From Actinomyces lilanjuaniae (GTDB taxonomy: Bacteria > Actinomycetota > Actinomycetes > Actinomycetales > Actinomycetaceae): a stretch of 64,000 bases of DNA. The position numbers and the translations under genes are program-made. Positions 40,003 through 48,632 of the stretch are shown here, piece after piece. The notes beneath the pieces were generated by a model. It searched no databases, had not been told where the DNA came from, and worked only from the letters and a program-made list of their open reading frames with translations. Each line of letters opens with the position of its first letter. Positions within the stretch are counted from its first letter, which is position 1. The stretch lies in the NCBI RefSeq assembly GCF_003606385.1, contig NZ_CP032514.1, positions 1-64,000 on the forward strand, given 5' to 3'.

Positions 40003-40285
40003 CTCACCTTCACCGTGACCAGCATGAAACGAGGCGGCACTCCGGTGTACCGTCACCGTCAGGAGCGCGCTCGGGCGCGGCCCAGGCTACGGTCTCGTTT
40101 TATGTCAGCCATGCCCTCGCAGTGAGGTGTACCCGGGCCTGTCGCGGAAGTCGTACAGGCGGTTGCTGGGCAGAAGAGGGCTGGTGCGGGTCCGGCGGAC
40201 CGGGATCCTGCACACGGTGATGGGGCTGCCCCGGCTCACCAGAGCCAGGCGCCCGCGGCCAGCCGCCGACCGTCCCAGGGCCAGC

Positions 40286-40484
40286 TGCACGCTCACCTTT
40301 CTCCGTGTTTATGTGGATCCGTGGAATCACGGCGTTTCACCAGTAGGGCCGGAGAGGCCTCAAAAGCTCCCATGTGCAGTGAGGTGCTCGATGCACATGG
40401 GAGCCCAGGCCACCGGCCACATGCTTGACCGAGATCGGCGGAATCACGCCGTTCCCGCCCACCACCCAGGAAGGTGAGCGTGCA
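40286..40484. repeat. 14-bp inverted repeat enclosing a 13-bp hairpin
   Basis: Outer arms TGCACGCTCACCTT (40286-40299) and its exact complement AAGGTGAGCGTGCA (40471-40484) flank 171 bases. Inside, GCTCCCATGTGCA (40366-40378) and its exact complement (40392-40404) form a 13-base stem with a 13-base loop. Two GGAATCAC-centred mini-palindromes (CCGTGgaatCACGG near 40319 and CGGCGgaatcaCGCCG near 40437) lie between the arms. The size and nesting resemble a small non-autonomous element, but no target duplication was found. Confidence 0.6.
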
Positions 40485-40518
40485 ACCGGCCTCATGACCC
40501 ACCTACCCCAGCGTCCAG

Positions 40519-40560
40519 GTGCACCGCCAGATGAGCGTGCAAAACCCGACGGCGGTGCAC
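40519..40560. repeat. 10-bp inverted repeat
   Basis: GTGCACCGCC (40519-40528) and its exact complement GGCGGTGCAC (40551-40560) with a 22-base loop. The loop repeats the GAGCGTGCAA sequence found in the outer arm of the neighbouring element at 40476. Confidence 0.55.
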
Positions 40561-40684
40561 GTGAGGTAAGCGGGTACACCGAGAATCCACTATGCCCCAC
40601 CATAATCTGCTTCAACCCACCTGATGCAGCAGGACCACGGGTGGCAGGCGCATCCTGGTGCCAGATCCTCCGTATCCTCCGTGT

Positions 40685-40942
40685 CTACGACCATTGCTGC
40701 TGCCGCGGCAGCGCGACGAGCTTTTCGACCGTGTTCTGGTCCAGGACCACCCGGGAGACCAGGGTTGACGGCGCGTGCCGGAGCACCTGGATCGCGTCGG
40801 GCAAGGGGCCTGCGATCCCCAGCAGCGTCTCACCGAGATCGCCGCCGGTGATACAGCCATATCTCGCCGCGTTGGGGTCAAGGGTGGTGGGGACGTCTCC
40901 GAGGTCGACGTGGCCGGTACCTGTGGCATCCCTGACGACCAC
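40685..40942 (-). pseudogene. Possible gene remnant, unknown product
   Basis: An 85-codon frame from GTG 40942 reads like real protein (VDLGDVPTTLDPNAARYGCITGGDLGETLLGIAG in part), with ordinary actinobacterial composition. It opens directly after a stop, with no good ribosome site and no known domain recognised. It could be the C-terminal end of a lost gene or a chance frame opposite low-complexity DNA. Confidence 0.25.
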
Positions 40943-41118
40943 GGTGAGATGCTCCGCGCCCGTGCCGCCAGCCGCCAGGGCGGGACCTGCTCATGCTGCG
41001 CGCACAGAGCCGGCACAGAGTGGGCATGGCTGGGACGGACAGACTGTGTGCTGACACCATGGCTGCCTTCACCGCTGCGGCGGAGGCAGCCCCCAGCAGC
41101 AACCAGCCAGGAGCCCTG

Positions 41119-42522
41119 ATGACGACCCGTTCTGTGACCCCTGTACCCGGTGACGGCCGTGGTGGGAGCACCACCGGCCGCACCACAAGCGGGGGAGGTG
41201 ACCGGGAGCCAGCCTCAGGGCTCGGCCTGCTGCAAGTCAGCCCCCACCGCCGCTCCTTCCTGGCAGCAGGGGTCGGCCTGGGGCTCATCGCAGGACTGGC
41301 CGCCTGCCAGGGCTCCACAGGTGCACCCGGGCGGAGCGCGGCTCCGGTGCTCTCGGCACCTGCGACCGCCGACGGCACCACTGGGACCACCTCGGCGGGC
41401 GCCCCATCAGCCACCGGCCCCGAGTACCACGAGCCCGCTGCGGACAACACCGCCCTGAGCGCTGGCAGCTGGTCGGGCACCGTCGGCGACAGGACCGTTG
41501 ACCTGGCTGGCGCCTATCTCGTTGACGGCACCCAGGCCACCATTGACGGCGGCACCTGGGAGTCCACCGAACCTGACCAGGCCGTGTTCCTCGTGGTAAA
41601 TGGGGGCAGTCTCACCCTGACCAACGCCGCGGTGACCAAGTCCGGCGACGCCACCTCCAGCAACGACAGGGGCGTGGACGACGCCTACAGCTTCTACGGG
41701 CTCAACTCCGCCGTCGTCGTGGTCGGGGAGGACTCCAGCGCCACCGTTGCCGAGACCACGATCGAGACGACGTCATCGGGTTCTAACGCCGTCGTGGCCA
41801 CCGACTCCGCCCAGGTATCCGTCACTGCGTGCGCCATCACTACTACCGGGGAGTCCGCCCGTGGGTTGCACGCCACCTACCAGGGCACCATCACCGGCTC
41901 CGACCTCACCATTGACACCACAGGTGCCCACTGCGCGGCCGTGGCCACCGATCGTGGCAACGGCACGGTGACGGTGGAGGGCACCAACACCTTCACCACC
42001 GCTGGTGACGGCTCACCCCTTATCTACTCCACAGGGGCGATCACCGTCAGCGGGCTGACCGGCCAGGCCACCGGAGCGCAGGCCGTGGTCGTGGAGGGGA
42101 GGAACCAGGCCACGGTCTCCGGCTCGACACTGACTACCGGCTCCACCCGAGCGGGCGTCATGCTCTATCAGTCCATGTCCGGGGACGCGGCCGACGCCGA
42201 CGCCGCCACCGAGGTCTCCGCCCTGGAGATGAGTGACGTCGAGCTCACATGTACCCAGGACGTGCCGGTCCTCTACGTCACCAACACGACCGCCGAGGCC
42301 ACCCTGACCTCCTGCACGCTCAGTACTCCGGGTGGTCTGGCCACCGCCGAGGAGGACCGCTGGGGGCAGTCGGGGTCCAACGGGGGCACCCTCACCCTCA
42401 CCCTGGACGACACGGTCTCCGACGGCGCGCTCACCGCCGGGGACACCTCCTCCATCACCGTGACGGTGACCAACGGGGGCCAGGCCACCGGCACCACCTC
42501 CGGCGAGGTCAGCGTGGGCTGA
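41119..42522 (+). CDS. Secreted lipoprotein with predicted right-handed beta-helix
   Basis: From ATG 41119 (AGGAG upstream) the product is 467 residues. A twin-arginine signal (HRRSFLAAG, Arg44-Arg45) runs into the lipobox LAAC with Cys63, so export by Tat followed by lipid attachment is likely. The mature region is Thr/Ser/Gly/Ala-rich. It consists of short strand repeats of the style SLTLTNAAVTKSG, SATVAETTIETTSSG and ATVSGSTLTTGSTR, as in parallel beta-helix proteins (pectate-lyase or adhesin type). No catalytic motif is seen. A surface polysaccharide-binding or adhesive role is an inference. Confidence 0.75.
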   Translation: MTTRSVTPVPGDGRGGSTTGRTTSGGGDREPASGLGLLQVSPHRRSFLAAGVGLGLIAGLAACQGSTGAPGRSAAPVLSAPATADGTTGTTSAGAPSATGPEYHEPAADNTALSAGSWSGTVGDRTVDLAGAYLVDGTQATIDGGTWESTEPDQAVFLVVNGGSLTLTNAAVTKSGDATSSNDRGVDDAYSFYGLNSAVVVVGEDSSATVAETTIETTSSGSNAVVATDSAQVSVTACAITTTGESARGLHATYQGTITGSDLTIDTTGAHCAAVATDRGNGTVTVEGTNTFTTAGDGSPLIYSTGAITVSGLTGQATGAQAVVVEGRNQATVSGSTLTTGSTRAGVMLYQSMSGDAADADAATEVSALEMSDVELTCTQDVPVLYVTNTTAEATLTSCTLSTPGGLATAEEDRWGQSGSNGGTLTLTLDDTVSDGALTAGDTSSITVTVTNGGQATGTTSGEVSVG

Positions 42523-42583
42523 GGCGGCTGTGGGCCGGGTGCTGCCGGGTCGGTGGGGTGGGCCGGCTGACGGGAGGCACCCG

Positions 42584-43243
42584 TCAGCCTGAGCCCATGA
42601 GACCGCCCTCGTAGGCGGCGATGACCAGCTGGGCCCGGTCGCGCGCACCCAGGCGGCGCAGGAGGGCACCCATGTGCGTCTTCAGGGTGGAGTGGGACAC
42701 GTTCAGGCGCTCCTCGATCTCCTGGTTGGACAGCCCAGAGGCTACGAGCCGCAGCACCTCGGTCTGGCGGGGCGTGAGGGCCTCCAACTGAGTCGGCCCG
42801 TGCCCGCCTGAAGGCGCGTGGGCCACCACGGTGGCCAGCACACCGGGTGACAGGAGCGAGCCGCCAGCGTGTACGGCACGCACTGCCTGGACCACCCCCT
42901 CCGGCGGGGTGTCCTTGAGCAGGTAGCCTGACGCACCGGCCTGGAGCGCACGGAACACGTAGGCGTCCTCCTCAAACACCGTCAGGACGCACACTCTGGT
43001 GCCGCCCAGGCCGGGGTCGGAGCAGATCGCCTCCGTGGCCGCGATGCCATCCAGCCCTGCGGGCATGCGGATGTCCATGAGGACGACGTCGGGGCGCACG
43101 GCACGGGCGACAGCTACGCCACTCGTCCCGTTGTCAGCCTCGCCGACGACCTCGACGTCTGCGGCGGCGTCCAGGATCGTCACCAGGGAGCGCCGCAGGA
43201 GCCTCTGGTCGTCAACCACCAGGACGCGGACGGGGGCGCTCAC
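42584..43243 (-). CDS. LuxR/NarL-family response regulator
   Basis: A 219-residue two-component regulator. The receiver domain has the acidic pair DDQ, phospho-acceptor Asp57 in LMDIRMP, Thr88 and Lys110. The C-terminal LuxR helix-turn-helix (about 153-217; LTPRQTEVLRLVASGLSNQEI) binds DNA. The ATG overlaps the kinase stop by four bases. The likely target is the divergent ABC exporter. Confidence 0.93.
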   Translation of the reverse strand: MSAPVRVLVVDDQRLLRRSLVTILDAAADVEVVGEADNGTSGVAVARAVRPDVVLMDIRMPAGLDGIAATEAICSDPGLGGTRVCVLTVFEEDAYVFRALQAGASGYLLKDTPPEGVVQAVRAVHAGGSLLSPGVLATVVAHAPSGGHGPTQLEALTPRQTEVLRLVASGLSNQEIEERLNVSHSTLKTHMGALLRRLGARDRAQLVIAAYEGGLMGSG

Positions 43244-44085
43244 GGTGGTGGGCCTCCCGGCGGCGGGTCCGGGATCGTGGCCTCCACCCGGAACCCGTTC
43301 GCAGCCGGGGTGGCGGTGAGCCTGCCGCCCAGGGCGGCGCAGCGGCCCTGTAGGGCCTCCAGCCCGGTGCCCGCTCCCGGGACTGCCTGGTGGTCCGGGG
43401 CAGGTGCGTCGTTGTCGACAACCGTCCAGACGCAGTCCTCGCCCCGGCCCAGCTGCACGTGCACCCGTGCGCCACCGGCGTGCCGGGCCACGTTGGCCAG
43501 GGCCTCTTGGACGACAGCGGCGATCGTCTCACCCGCCTCCGGGGTGTGGACTGGCACGATGTCTGCGGTCGCGCCTGTCACTGTGACCTCTAGGCCCGTG
43601 GACCGTGCCCAGGTCGGCACCTCAGGCAGCGCAGGGGCCGACCTGGGAGGCGAGGCTAGTGACTCTGTGCAGGGGCTGCGTAGCGCCGTGAGCAGGTCTC
43701 GCATGTCTGCGGTGGCTGCCCGCCCGTTGTCCTCGATGTCGTGCAGCGCGCGCCGGGCCATGGCCTCGTCCAGCATAGGCTCCGTACTGGCCTGCAAGGT
43801 GATCGCGGCCAGGCGGTGCGAGACTAGGCCGTGCAGGTGCTCAGCCAGGCGTAGGCGCTCGCGGTGGGTCGCCTGAGCCACCGCCTGCTCACGCAGGCGA
43901 CGGTAGAAGCGCGAACGGTCCCGGCTGCGCACGGCTGCCGCCCACACGAGTGCTGCCAGGAGTGTCAGCAGCACCAGCGGGGCGTAGTGCTCTGAGCCGG
44001 TAGCGGGGCCGGTCGTGACCACACCGGCCACTGCGAGGCAGGCAGTGACAAGGGCGCAGACTCCGTGGGGTGTGGTACGGGCCAT
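43240..44085 (-). CDS. NarL-type sensor histidine kinase
   Basis: A 281-residue kinase of the HisKA_3 family. Two N-terminal membrane segments (about 7-25 and 34-52) with almost no extracellular domain suggest intramembrane sensing, as in envelope-stress kinases. The phospho-acceptor is His85 in AEHLHGLVSH, where the usual Asp after His is Gly. The HATPase domain shows EALANVARHA, VDNDAPAP and GAGTGLEALQGR. ATG 44085 is preferred over an upstream GTG because it gives the normal N-terminus. Confidence 0.9.
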   Translation of the reverse strand: MARTTPHGVCALVTACLAVAGVVTTGPATGSEHYAPLVLLTLLAALVWAAAVRSRDRSRFYRRLREQAVAQATHRERLRLAEHLHGLVSHRLAAITLQASTEPMLDEAMARRALHDIEDNGRAATADMRDLLTALRSPCTESLASPPRSAPALPEVPTWARSTGLEVTVTGATADIVPVHTPEAGETIAAVVQEALANVARHAGGARVHVQLGRGEDCVWTVVDNDAPAPDHQAVPGAGTGLEALQGRCAALGGRLTATPAANGFRVEATIPDPPPGGPPP

Positions 44086-44276
44086 GGTATGAGGGTATGT
44101 CCCAGGTGGAGCGCGAGCAAGACCCTGACGAGAAACATGCCATAGCCGCCCCACACCGACGGGCAGTCCCAACCTGGGGCAACCAACGGGTTCCCTCAGC
44201 CCCAGGGGCCAGCAGACGGCACATATCAGCCCGTAGGCCCATACTGCCCAGGGCCGTACCGTGCCAGCATCAAGGC

Positions 44277-44982
44277 ATGATCAACGTTCAGGACCTCGTC
44301 AAGCGGCACGCAGACCGCACCGTTCTGCACGGTGTGTCGTTCTCCGCCAGGACGGGGCGGGTGACCGGGTTCGTCGGTCCCAACGGCTCGGGAAGTCCTC
44401 GACGCTGCGCATCCTGCTGGGTCTTGACAGGTCTGAGTCGGGAACCTCGACGATAGCCGGTCGCCGGTACCAGACCATCCGGCACCCGCTCACCCGGGTG
44501 GGGTCCATGCTCGACGGTGCCGGGGCACACCCGATGCGTACGGCCCGCGCGCACCTGGGATGGGTTGCAGCAAGCAACAGGATTCCCCGGCGGCGCGTCG
44601 ACGAAGTGCTTGAGCAGGTGGGGCTTGCTGACGCTGCCAGACGACGTGTGGGTACCTACTCCCTGGGGATGGGCCAGCGCCTGGGGCTGGCTACCGCCCT
44701 TCTGGGTGAGCCGGAGTACCTGGTGCTGGACGAGCCTGTCAACGGACTGGACCCGGAGGGGGTCAGGTGGATTCGCGGGCTGCTGCGCAGGCACGCGGAC
44801 ATGGGGGCACGGTCCTGCTGTCCAGCCACCTCATGAGCGAGCTGGCGGAGATAGCCGACGACGTCGCTGTGATCTCAGAAGGTCGTATCACTGCGACCGG
44901 GACGCTCGCCGAGGTGACTCGGAGGTACCGCAACCTTGAGGACGCCTTCTTTGCGCACACCCAGAAGGCGGTGGCGTGGTGA
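44277..44982 (+). pseudogene. ABC exporter ATPase, frameshifted twice
   Basis: This is an ATP-binding subunit of a BcrA/Nod-type exporter. The frame is lost inside Walker A (GPNGSG then KSSTLRILLGL in the next frame), at a three-G run (44390-44392). It is lost again at a five-G run (44803-44807), just before GTVLLSSHLMSELAEIADDV. One added G at each point gives a continuous 235-residue protein with Q loop, signature SLGMGQRLGLA, Walker B YLVLDEP and the H-loop His. The stop overlaps the first permease. Sequencing error is more likely than decay. Confidence 0.85.
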
Positions 44983-45752
44983 GGCTGGTCCTGGCCGAGC
45001 TCCTGAAGTTGGCCACGCTGCCGTCTGTGTGGCTGGCCTCGGTCCTCGCCGTGGGCATTCCGGCGGCCTTGGCGTCGCTGAATGCCAGCACTCTCCACCG
45101 CGCGCTGAGTACCGGTGACACCGGGGGGCTGCTTGACACCTCCACCGTTGACGCCGGGTTCGGCTCCCTGGTGTACGGGACGGTGGGGATCGTCGTGCTT
45201 GGCGTCGTGACTATATCGAGCGAGTACGCCAGAACAGCGCAGAGCACGGGGCGGACAAGGCAGGTGTCCACCACCATGGTTGCCACACCCAGGCGGGGCC
45301 GGGTCATCGCTGCCAAGCTGTGCGCAGTTGTGTCGTGGACGGCGGGACTGGCCGTCGTCGCTGTTCCACTGGCGGTGCTCCTGTCTGACCGGATCCTGGG
45401 TCCGTACGCGACTGCGCTGGACCATGACCCCGTGAGACGCATGGCGGGTGTCCTCCTCAGTTGGGTGACGACGGCGATACTGTCCCTGACTCTCACCGCA
45501 GTGACCCGCAACGGTGTCCTGTCGCTCGTGCTCCTGGTGACGAACAGTTCGGTCGTGTCCGTGAGCCTCCTGGTCTCCCTGGTCACGGACTGGGCCCGCT
45601 ACTTGCCAGACACGGCAGCGATCAGCACGTTCCTGGTGACTCCTCCGATCTCGGCGGCACTGGAACCGGGTCCGGCTGCGGTCGTATGCGCCGGATGGTG
45701 TGCCGCAGCGACGGCGATCACGTTCTGGTGCTGGATGGGGAAGGACGCCTAG
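44979..45752 (+). CDS. ABC exporter permease (first)
   Basis: A 257-residue membrane protein with about six segments, of the ABC-2 type found with BcrA-like ATPases. The cytoplasmic start VRLVLAELLKLATLPSVW and the loop TISSEYARTAQSTGR followed by TPRRGRVIAAKL are characteristic of this permease group. The GTG start overlaps the ATPase stop (GTGA). The paired second permease starts two bases after its stop. Confidence 0.82.
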   Translation: MRLVLAELLKLATLPSVWLASVLAVGIPAALASLNASTLHRALSTGDTGGLLDTSTVDAGFGSLVYGTVGIVVLGVVTISSEYARTAQSTGRTRQVSTTMVATPRRGRVIAAKLCAVVSWTAGLAVVAVPLAVLLSDRILGPYATALDHDPVRRMAGVLLSWVTTAILSLTLTAVTRNGVLSLVLLVTNSSVVSVSLLVSLVTDWARYLPDTAAISTFLVTPPISAALEPGPAAVVCAGWCAAATAITFWCWMGKDA

Positions 45753-45753
45753 G

Positions 45754-46440
45754 ATGGACGTGCTCAGGGCTGAGGTGAGGAAGGCAGTAACCCTTCCCTA
45801 CACCTGGCTGACTGTCATGGCCACGCTCGCGCTGACGCTACTGGTGGCGCTGGTGCTGGCCAGCCGCTCGGTGGACTCGATCATGGCAACCGACATCGAC
45901 GCTCTCCTAAGCGTGCCTGACTACCTCGCCTACGGGGTGATCACCCTGGGGGTGCTGGCCGGGTCCACCGAGTATCAGGGTGGTGAGATCAGGACTTCAC
46001 TGACAGCGGTGCCGAGACGGACGAGCCTGCTGGCGGCGAAGTATGCCAGCCTGACTGTGCTGGCAGCTGGCCTGTCGCTGGTCTCGATGGTTGTTGCGGT
46101 TGGCGTGATGGGCCTGGCTTTCGAGGCGAGGGTGTGGCCCCTTGTGCTGCGCGGCGCGGCGTACCTGGTAGTGGTGTCGCTGCTGTCATTTCCTCTAGGG
46201 CTTCTTGTGCGAAGTACCACAGGAGCATTGACCTCAGCACTGATGCTGCTGGTCATAGCGCCTCTTGTGCTGACTCCTGTTGCTGGCTGGAGCCAGTGGC
46301 TTCCGACTCGTCTTGGAGACGAGCTGCTCCTGACCAAGACGCGACCGCCAGGAGCCGCAGCCACCATGGCTGCTCTGTCGGCCTGGGTCGTCGTGACCAG
46401 TGCTGCCGGAGCAGGAAGGTTCTGCCTGGATGACAGCTGA
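45754..46440 (+). CDS. ABC exporter permease (second)
   Basis: A 228-residue, about six-segment ABC-2 type permease related to the preceding one: MDVLRAEVRKAVTLPYTW and the loop GSTEYQGGEIRTSLTAVPRR parallel the first. The ATG follows the previous stop by one base. Together with the ATPase it would form a heteromeric exporter, often for peptide antibiotics or lipids, controlled by the divergent two-component system. The substrate is inferred only by class. Confidence 0.82.
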   Translation: MDVLRAEVRKAVTLPYTWLTVMATLALTLLVALVLASRSVDSIMATDIDALLSVPDYLAYGVITLGVLAGSTEYQGGEIRTSLTAVPRRTSLLAAKYASLTVLAAGLSLVSMVVAVGVMGLAFEARVWPLVLRGAAYLVVVSLLSFPLGLLVRSTTGALTSALMLLVIAPLVLTPVAGWSQWLPTRLGDELLLTKTRPPGAAATMAALSAWVVVTSAAGAGRFCLDDS

Positions 46441-46560
46441 TAGCCAGTCGCCTTCAGCTTGATGTGCGGTACGGCTGCAGTCAGGTGGTGTGCCTGGGCC
46501 CGTGGTGCTGTGGGCTGGTTCGGCTGTCCTGCGGGCCGTTTTGGTGCCTGGTCGGTCTGC

Positions 46561-47615
46561 TCACCCCTCTGGCCTGCCCTGGCGCCAGTAGCCCATGAAG
46601 GCTACGGTGCGCCGGTCGATGCCGAGGTCGGACACGAGGTGTCGGCGCGTGGCGCGCACGGCTGTGGCCTCCCCGGCCAGCCAGGCGTACAGGGTGGTGC
46701 GCTGCAGGGCGGCCCCGCCCCGGGCGGTGCGGGGCACCTCCCACAGCAGCCCGGTATCCACGGCGACCTCCTCCACCCTCCGAGACCGACCCGCTGGGCA
46801 CAGCTCAGCGGCCGCCGCGCGCACGCCCTCCACGAGCGCCCTGCCGTGGGGGCGGCCCTCCCGCCCTGCTGCCCGCACCTCAATGCCCGGGTGGGTGGGC
46901 AGGTAGGCCGTGTCTGCCTCGGTGGGCAGCTCGACCACGGCGACCCCGCGCGCGGTGGTGGGAAGGTCTTCCAGGATGCGGGCGATGGCCGGGGCCGCCG
47001 TCTCGTCCCCGCCCAGCAGGAAGCGCTCGGTGACCGGTGGCGGCACAAAGCCCACGCCCCCAGGCTCCCCCGCCCAGCCCCGGTCCGGCCCCAGGAGCAC
47101 CACCTCGCTGCCCACGGCTGCGGAGGCGACCCAGCGGGCGGCGGGGCCGACCGCAGCCTGCCATCCGGTGGAGTCCTGCGACGCGGACCCGGGCTGTGTG
47201 GACGGTACGGTTGAATCCTGCCGCCCGGCCAGGGTGGGTGGCGCGGCGTGGACCACCATATCCACGTCCACCTCGGCGTTCACCTCGGCCCGTCCCGCTC
47301 CCGCACCGGGGCGCACGGCCCGGGTAGTGTAGGTGCGGATCGGGGGACGGTGCTCCTGCGGCAGTGCCCGCCACTCGCTGTACCAGTCCTCCCCCGTGGG
47401 CAGGTGCTCGTAGCCTGAGGCCGGGGCGGGCAGCACCAGCTTGATGCGCTGGTCCCAACCAGGGTCAGCGAAGTCCCCCAGGTCTGGCCCGGTGAAGGTG
47501 ACGCGTCGCATGTGGGGGTGAGGTCGCGCACCGCCGCCACCTGGACGTGGAAGAACCGGAAGGGACGGCGCCCGGCGGTGCTGCTTGGCGTACCCCGGAT
47601 GGCCGCCGGGCTCAC
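46561..47615 (-). pseudogene. Siderophore-interacting protein (ferric-siderophore reductase), frameshifted
   Basis: A flavin-dependent SIP/ViuB-family protein that releases iron from imported siderophores. The N-terminus GRRPFRFFHVQVAAVRDLTP lies in the frame of the upstream ATPase. The rest (HMRRVTFTGPDLGDF, the FAD site RTYTTRAV, and the NAD-domain motifs GDETAAPAIARIL and AGEATAVRATRRHL) lies one frame away. The shift is at a five-G run (47514-47518), repaired by one base. GTG 47615 is a possible independent start; without it the gene would be fused to the ATPase. It is the last gene of the iron operon. Confidence 0.82.
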
Positions 47616-48632
47616 GGCCAACCCCTGGAGTCCTGTCCGTCGGCGCCCCGACCGCCCCGCATCCGCGCACGTGGTGACGCCCCGGGGCAGGACGAGGGGG
47701 GTGCCGGAGACTGGGTCGGTGATGACCTCGGCGTCCAGGCCCAGCACCTCCAGCACCAGGGCGGCGTCGACGACCTCCCCCGGCTCACCAGCGGCCACGA
47801 CCCGTCCTTCCCGCATGGCGATGACGTGGTCGGCGTAGCGGGCGGCCAGGTTCACGTCGTGCAGCACCATGACGACGGTGGTGCCGCGCTCCCGGTTGAG
47901 GTCGGTCAGCAGGTCCAGGACCTCCACCTGATGGGCCAGGTCCAGGAAGGTCGTGGGCTCGTCCAGGAGCAGCACGTCGGTGCGCTGGGCCAGGGCCATG
48001 GCGATCCACACCCGCTGGCGCTGCCCCCCGGAGAGCTCGTCGATGCTGCGGTCGGCCAGCTCGGCGGTGCGGGTGGCCAGCAGGGACTCCTCCACGACGC
48101 GGCGGTCGGTAGCCGAGGTCGAGGAGAGCCTCAGGGAGAAGGCGGGCTGGTGGGGGTGGCGCCCGCGCCCTACCAGGTCGGCCACCGTGATGCCCTCCGG
48201 GGCGATCGGCTGCTGGGGCAGCAGACCCAGCCGGGTGGCCAACTTCCGGGTGGGGATGGTGCTGATGCTCCTGCCGTCCAGCATGACGCTGCCCGACATC
48301 GGGGCCAGGACGCGCGCCATCGTCTTGAGCAGGGTGGACTTGCCACAGGCGTTGGCTCCAATGATGACGGTGATCCTCCCGCTGGGGACGGACACGTCCA
48401 CGTCGTGGACGACGACCCGTCTGCCGTAGCCTGAGCGCAGCGCCTGGGTGGTCAGGTGGGCGCGGGTCGTGGTGCCCGCAGTCGTCCCGGCTGTGGCCTG
48501 CGCGGGTGCAGCCGGCCCGGCCAGTCCGTGGGGCGGGGAGGTGGCACCCTCAGCGGTCTCAGGGGTGCCGGTAGTGTCCGGGGTGTCAGTGGTGCCAGGA
48601 GCCTCGGGGGTGTCAGGAGAGTCATGGTTCAT
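47280..48632 (-). CDS. Siderophore ABC transporter ATPase
   Basis: A FecE/FepC-type ATPase that energises ferric-siderophore import. After a 55-residue Thr/Pro-rich extension come Walker A GANACGKST, Q loop LLPQQ, signature LSGGQRQRVWIAMAL, Walker B VLLLDEP and the H loop VLHDVN. The domain ends near VLPRGVTTCADAGRSG (about 47650). The frame then continues without a stop into the first residues of the siderophore-interacting protein, and beyond 47514 it is out of register with that protein. It may therefore be a true ATPase-SIP fusion or a product of further indels. The ATG overlaps the permease stop. Confidence 0.85.
   Translation of the reverse strand: MNHDSPDTPEAPGTTDTPDTTGTPETAEGATSPPHGLAGPAAPAQATAGTTAGTTTRAHLTTQALRSGYGRRVVVHDVDVSVPSGRITVIIGANACGKSTLLKTMARVLAPMSGSVMLDGRSISTIPTRKLATRLGLLPQQPIAPEGITVADLVGRGRHPHQPAFSLRLSSTSATDRRVVEESLLATRTAELADRSIDELSGGQRQRVWIAMALAQRTDVLLLDEPTTFLDLAHQVEVLDLLTDLNRERGTTVVMVLHDVNLAARYADHVIAMREGRVVAAGEPGEVVDAALVLEVLGLDAEVITDPVSGTPLVLPRGVTTCADAGRSGRRRTGLQGLAVSPAAIRGTPSSTAGRRPFRFFHVQVAAVRDLTPTCDASPSPGQTWGTSLTLVGTSASSWCCPPRPQATSTCPRGRTGTASGGHCRRSTVPRSAPTLPGPCAPVRERDGPR

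Larger units (their letters stand above)
40003..41118. other. Palindrome-rich non-coding stretch
   Basis: About 1.1 kb between the AI-2E gene and the beta-helix lipoprotein. It holds three nested or adjacent inverted repeats (40286-40560), listed separately, and a possible eroded minus-strand gene (40685-40942). The remaining frames are chance. It may be a graveyard of a former gene plus an intergenic repeat family. Confidence 0.5.

Noticed and set aside
40425..41054. 209-codon plus-strand frame over the palindromic region
   Set aside because: Cys/Arg-rich shadow-like composition and overlap with inverted repeats; no domain.
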